Positions 59,146 through 64,000 of a stretch of DNA of 64,000 nt are shown here, piece by piece; position 1 is the first letter of the stretch; each line of letters begins with the position of its first letter. Both the position numbers and the translations under genes were made by a program. The stretch covers positions 620,001-684,000 of the forward strand of contig JAAVVG010000002.1 in NCBI GenBank assembly GCA_012976225.1, read 5' to 3'. Below the pieces are notes generated by a model. It ran no database searches. It saw only the letters and a program-made list of their open reading frames with translations, and had not been told where the DNA came from. The stretch comes from Golubevia sp. BC0850. Lineage: Eukaryota; Basidiomycota; Exobasidiomycetes; Golubeviales; Golubeviaceae.

Positions 59146-61762
59146 ATGGCGCCACTGCCTCCAACGTCTGCCTCTCAAACCACAGCAGAAAGAGTTGCCA
59201 AATGGGCTCAAGACAATGCCATCGCCTTGACTCTCGGAGCGGGAGCAGTTGCAGTCGGTGGATATTGGTTCCTAATCAAGGATAGTTCACCAAAATCAAG
59301 TGGTAGTGGTAGTGGAAGTAATCCAACTCAATCTAACGAAGAGAAGAAGTCCTCTTCGGATTCTGCTTCAAAAAAGCCAAAGTCAAAGAAGAAGAAGTCG
59401 ACGCCAAAGCAGGAGGTCAGCACTGATGGTCCTCTATTGGATGAAGCTGATATCAGTGAGTGCAAAATTTATTTGGTGGAGGCATTGGATTGGGTATTGG
59501 ACCATGTTTTGATGGAAAGATTCTTCCTTCCATACTTCCTCCCTCGCTCACCTTTTTGCCCTCAATCTTCCTTCATTCTTCCTTAGCCGATCTATTCGAA
59601 CTTTCAGAAGATGAAATCCGAGCACTACCTGAGCCTGTGAGTGTACGATCTCTCCTTCCATCTTTTCCTCCTCCCTTCCTTACCATTCCATTCTCTTCCA
59701 TCACCTTCCCTTGCATCTCCCCTCTGTAGAAACGCAAGGAGCTCGCTCAAGCTTTGAAGGAAGCTGGAAACAAGGCTTACACCAAGGGAGAATTGCAGAA
59801 AGCTGTCGAGCTCTACACCAAAGGCTTAGCTGCTGAGCAGCTGGCTGTCTTCTATAGCAACAGAGCTGCCTGTGAGTTGGTCTGCTCCGGGGATAGTGGA
59901 GGGGACTTGGAGATTAGTGGAATGCTTACAGCAGATTGGAATCAATGACGGAGTCTTTGAGGGGGGGGGAAGGATCGCATTGAACTGGAGGCTTACCACT
60001 TCTCCTCCCACCCAACATTGACTCTTCTTTCTCTCTAGGTTACCTCAACATGAATAGACCTGAAGACGTCATTCCAGACTGTGACGCTGCTCTTCAAATC
60101 GATTCTGCCTACGTCAAAGCTCTGAACAGACGTGGAACAGCCAGGGAAAGGTTAGGCGGGGAAGGAAATGCAGAAGGTGCAGAAGGAGAAACTCAAAGAG
60201 AACATCTAAGCAAAAGTCTAGTCGACTTCACAGCAGTAGCTATTTTAAGTCAGTTCAAAGATCAAGCAGCAGCTACTTCAGTAGACAGAGTTCTCAAAAA
60301 CCTAGCCACCTCAAAAGCCAACGACATTTTCAAAACTAGAGAACCAAGGTTACCTTCCCCAACTTTCGTTTCTGCCTATTTGGAAGCTTTCAGACCTAAA
60401 CCGAATCCAACTCTTCCAGAAAATCCTTCTCAAGGAGACGAAACTCTTTTGCTAGCTTATCAAGCTTTGGAAGCAAAGAACTTCCCTCATGCTTTCTCTT
60501 TGTTCGGTGAATCTATTGAGCAAGGTCTTTCGAATGATCATCTTAAGGCTTTAGCTTACAATATGAGAGGTACCTTCCATTTCGTCATTGGAAACGCTTC
60601 AGCTGCTTTGGAGGACTTCAATCAATCTACTGATTTGAAACCTGAGATGGTTCAGAGTTGGGTTAAGAAAGCTAGTGTTCATATGGAATTGTCGGATAGA
60701 GATGAAGCTTTCAAAGACTTCGATCAAGCTATTGCTGCTGATAGTGAAGATCCTGATATCTACTACCACAGAGGACAAGGTGAGTTTCTAGGAAGATTGT
60801 CATCGAGAGAGTTGGTCTTGATTCGAATCGCTAGGATGTTAAGAACGCATAGGGACAGCTTACCTTCCGAGGAATGCTGAGAAACGCTCAGGAATTTTAG
60901 TAGATTAGACTGAGCTATTCGATCAAAGACCAACGGAATGATGGGTGAAAAACAGAGGGAGTGTGCGACAAGAAATAGAAAGCTGACTGTATGCGCTATC
61001 TTCTCCTACTTCTTGTCAATTCTTCTACTCCCATCAAATCTCTAGTACACTTTATCCTTGGAGAATTCGATGCAGCTATGTCAGACTACAAGAAGTCAAC
61101 CGACTTGGACGACTCTTTCATCTTCTCTCAAGTTCAATATGCAGTTGCTCTTTACAAGACAGAAAAGACTGGAGAAGCCACCATCGCCTTCCAATCGATA
61201 CTTTCGAAATTCTCCGAATCCTCAGAAGCTTACAACTACTACGGAGAACTACTTCTAGATCAACAGAAATTCGGGGAAGCTGTGGAACATTTCGACAGAG
61301 CTATCGAAATCGAAAGTTCAAAGGAAAAGAGTTCGAATGTTCTTCCAATGATCAACAAGGCTTTGGGACTCTTCCAATGGAAACAGGATATGTCTGCTGC
61401 TGAAGATCTCTGTAGAGAAGCTTTGGCAATCGATCCGGACTGTGATGTTGCTGTTGCTACTCTGGCTCAATTAAGTTTACAACAAGCTAAGGTTCCAGAA
61501 GCCATCGCTTACTTTGAGAGGTCGGCTCAAATCGCTAGAACTGAACCTGAACTCATTAATGCTATCACTTACGAAAATGTGAGTTTCCAAATTGAAAAGA
61601 AATTTGTTACTGTCATCTCCTTCTTGAAGTTCCATTCTAACTTACGTTCCTTTCTTTTTCTATTCATTGTGCTCCACTCAGGCTTCTCGTGCTCAACTCG
61701 AATTCATCAAGAACTTCCCAGAACAAGGTCAAGCTTTACAAAGTCTGGCTCATCAAGTTTAG
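59146..61762 (+). CDS. TOM70: Mitochondrial import receptor Tom70
   Basis: Tom70 is the outer-membrane receptor for carrier precursors delivered by Hsp70/Hsp90. Six exons (59146-59455, 59587-59636, 59730-59871, 60039-60779, 61046-61578, 61682-61762) join in phase to give 618 residues. An N-terminal anchor (about 25-46: AIALTLGAGAVAVGGYWFLI) is followed by a Gly/Ser/Lys linker. TPR units begin at LKEAGNKAYTKGELQKAVEL, with AVFYSNRAACYLNM and CDAALQIDSAYVKALNRRGT forming the chaperone-binding clamp. Further repeats follow (AYNMRGTFHFVIGNASAALE, YYGELLLDQQKFGEAVEHFD and others). The end is QALQSLAHQV. Length and order match yeast Tom70 (617 residues). Confidence 0.95.
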
Positions 61763-62253
61763 AGAATCAACCACGTCCTCATTCCTGCTCTTCTTTATTC
61801 GGATTCTCCTCCCCCTCATCTCTCGTACTACTTGTCAAAATGGGCCTCTTCACTTTTTCTTATGTCTCTTCGACTCTTCTGCTCGCTTATTCTCTTTTCA
61901 TGTTGAAACTCGATTCTTTGTACTTTCCCCTTCTACATGCAAGCTTGCTCAAATTAAAAGCCCACCGCTCTCAGTACAATCAAGTCCTAATATTGTGTCT
62001 TTCTGCTAATGGCTCAGTCGCAGAGATGTGAAGCAAAGATGATCTATTAGCGGATCGTGCAAATCCGGCTGAGACCAGCAGAGTTCAGGAAGCTTTCAAA
62101 ACTTATGCCACACTGTCAACACCTCAACTACAAGCTCAGCTCGAAAGTTCTTAGAAAGACAATTCGTCCCTGCAAATTCTCAAAGCCAAACCTCGAAGAG
62201 ACAAAGGAGGCTGAATCGAGGAAGTAGAAGCCAAAGGAAGCGCAAGTGGTGGA
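61763..62253 (+). other. TOM70 3' region and a short coding-like stretch before tafazzin
   Basis: 61763-62030 is T/C-rich 3' UTR-like. At about 62038-62153 a plus frame reads LLADRANPAETSRVQEAFKT and continues, ending at a stop before the tafazzin ATG. It may be an upstream frame, a relic or chance. Confidence 0.35.
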
Positions 62254-63957
62254 ATGTCTCTGAGAACTTGTTACGTCCAGACAGTTCGATCTTTCAGTAA
62301 AGCTTTCCTATATTTAGGCTGCAAAAAAGTCACTGTTAAAGGACTGGACAAGTTTCTGGATCTGTTAACGGATCTGGAAGCTAGAAACGTTCCATTTGAG
62401 AATCAGATTGGTAATGGGAATGGGAACGGGAATGGAGAGAACCAGAATGGAAAGGGAATCGAGGGAAATGCTAAGCCACCGAGGGGTGTATTGACTTGTG
62501 AGTGCAATGAATTTGATCTAGGGAATCTGCAGAGCTCAACAGGAAGGAGGCAGGCCGAGTCAGGAGCAAAGCTGCCACTTGAAGGTTTGCTAGCTGGGAG
62601 AGTTAGGAAAAGCCGATGAGCTTCAGTGAAGGTGCATCCAGCTGCTGCTACATAATTGCTTCATAAGAAATACTCCATCTTGTGCTCAGAATCTCTGTTC
62701 AACTGGAGTAATCTCAGGTCCGATGAGCTGACGTTTTCTGATCTTCTTCCTTTCCAACGCCACCTCTAGATGCTAATCATATCTCAGTGTGAGTTCCCAC
62801 TTCTGTCTCTGAAGCTTTTCCTCTTAGTCAAAATCATCGGTTTCTGAAGGTGTCGGTTGTTAGGCTGTGAAGACTGACTCGATGTTTGTTCCCTCTCGAT
62901 CTCAGGCTAGACGAACCTACACTTTGGGGTTGTTTACCATGGAACGCCCTCAGTAGAGAAGAGACTACCAGGTGGACTCTAGGAGCAAGCGACATCATGT
63001 TCACGGATAGGTGAGAAAGGCTCAGCGATGAGGAAAGTTTGAGCTTCGAACGCCATCTCTGAACACCTGTCCTTCGCTCCTCGCAGCATTCTCTCCCATT
63101 TCTTTCGAGTTGGACAAGTGATAGAAACGGAAAGAGGTAGAGGAATCTTTCAGCCCGCTATCGATGAAGCAATCTCGAAGTTGGAGAATGGTAGATGGGT
63201 TCATCTATTCCCAGAGGGCTACGTTAACCTAAGTCGAAGCGCTGAACTAAGGCGGTTCAAGTGGGGAGTTGGGAGGATGCTGCAGGAGCTCAAGCCAGAG
63301 AACAGACCTTTTGTGGTACCGATGTGGATTAGTGGTGAGTTGCAACTATCAGAGAGAGCGACGTTTCAGCTGGACTAGACTGACAAGCTCTCTTACTGCT
63401 CTTCGAAATCCTCAGGCTTTGACAAAATGATGCCCGAGCCTAGAGGCTGGCCAAGATTTCTACCCAGATTTGGAGCAGAAGTCTCAATCACTTTCGGAGA
63501 TCCTATCAATCACGTTCTGGATCCTTACATCGATGCCTTGAAGAAAGAAGAAGACGATGGAGGCCGACGGACACCAGAAACATCTAGTTCGGACTCTACT
63601 ACAACGTTTTCAACTGCAACTCGAAATGCTCCTCCTTCTCTCTCCAACTCTAGTCTAATTCATCCCACCGAGCCACGCCTACCCAGGCGACCTCGAGTCT
63701 TCCACGACGCTCCTGGTTCTGGCTGGCCTCAACTCGATTCAAGTTCAAGAGGTGCTCTCGCCCTCTCTCAAGATAACCCTTCGAAGCAGAGGACGAGGTC
63801 TAGAATAGTCTCAATGCTGAGAATCGAGTTGGCTAACCTGGGATTGAAAGTCAGATTTGAGAATGGGGATAAGGACGGGCTGGGAGAGTTGGTTCATTCT
63901 GAAGTGAAGGAAGAAGAGGAAGCTTCAGAGGAGGAAATTAGAAAGAAGAATCCATAG
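62254..63957 (+). CDS. TAZ1: Tafazzin (mitochondrial cardiolipin transacylase)
   Basis: Tafazzin remodels cardiolipin acyl chains at mitochondrial membranes. Five exons (62254-62497, 62770-62788, 62906-63010, 63087-63334, 63416-63957) join in phase to give 385 residues. Motifs: FLYLGCKKVTVKGLDKFLDL, acyltransferase His-x4-Asp in NHISVLDEPTLWG, TTRWTLGASDIMFTDSILSH, FFRVGQVIETERGRGIFQPA and HLFPEGYVNLS, then FVVPMWISGFDKMMPEPRGW. The 19-nt exon 2 encodes the key NHISV and splits codons on both sides; the residue before it reads Y-A-N-H rather than the usual V-S-N-H. A Gly-Asn repeat lies before it and a Ser-rich insert lies near residues 240-300. The C terminus is acidic. Confidence 0.92.
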
Positions 63958-64000
63958 AAGCTGCTTGGACTAGCAGCCACGCCATCATCTCTTTGCATCA

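Noticed and set aside
59300-59512. Alternative frame in TOM70 exon 1 (Arg/Ser-rich)
   Set aside because: It is an out-of-frame shadow of the Lys/Ser linker in TOM70.

Overview
The window looks like ordinary chromosomal DNA from a basidiomycete fungus. Nearly every gene is cut by several short introns (mostly 50-120 nt, GTGAGT or GTAAGT donors, CAG or TAG acceptors). The gene set is fungal: eisosome protein Pil1, an Slt2-type cell-wall MAP kinase, Tom70, Ski2, an SCP-x thiolase and a fused MogA-MoeA protein. A Pucciniomycotina-like lineage is my guess; the sequence does not prove it. I saw no rRNA, tRNA, CRISPR array or intact transposon.

Layout. 1-8 kb: the 5' part of EAF3 (MRG15 family) diverges from a small acidic nuclear protein, followed by a secreted GPI-type alpha/beta-hydrolase and free methionine-R-sulfoxide reductase. 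8-19.6 kb: a large TRF/Taz1-like candidate telomere protein diverges from the molybdenum-cofactor gene cnxE; then come an unrecognised small gene and a peroxisomal SCP-x thiolase. 19.6-21.3 kb: a gene-poor stretch with a nearly identical orphan copy of one thiolase exon. 21.3-32.1 kb: galactose mutarotase, the KEOPS kinase BUD32, a BRD7/9-like bromodomain protein, TMA23 and a diverged ubiquitin-like gene without a terminal Gly-Gly. 33-45.3 kb: an F-box/LRR-like gene, PIL1, a membrane short-chain dehydrogenase and SKI2. 45.3-49 kb: a gene-poor stretch with decayed coding sequence. 49-64 kb: the MAP kinase, a TPR protein, an unknown conserved-looking protein, a seven-TM protein, a second F-box gene paralogous to the first, TOM70 and tafazzin.

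The genes are mostly unrelated housekeeping functions and no cluster or operon-like system is visible. Several neighbours share short divergent promoters of about 70-300 bp. Exon models were built by hand from splice signals and reading phase. Where exon sums give a whole number of codons I say so. The best leads are the ubiquitin-like gene lacking Gly-Gly, the orphan thiolase exon, the start-codon introns, the two F-box paralogs whose frames break at different places, and the possible shelterin protein.
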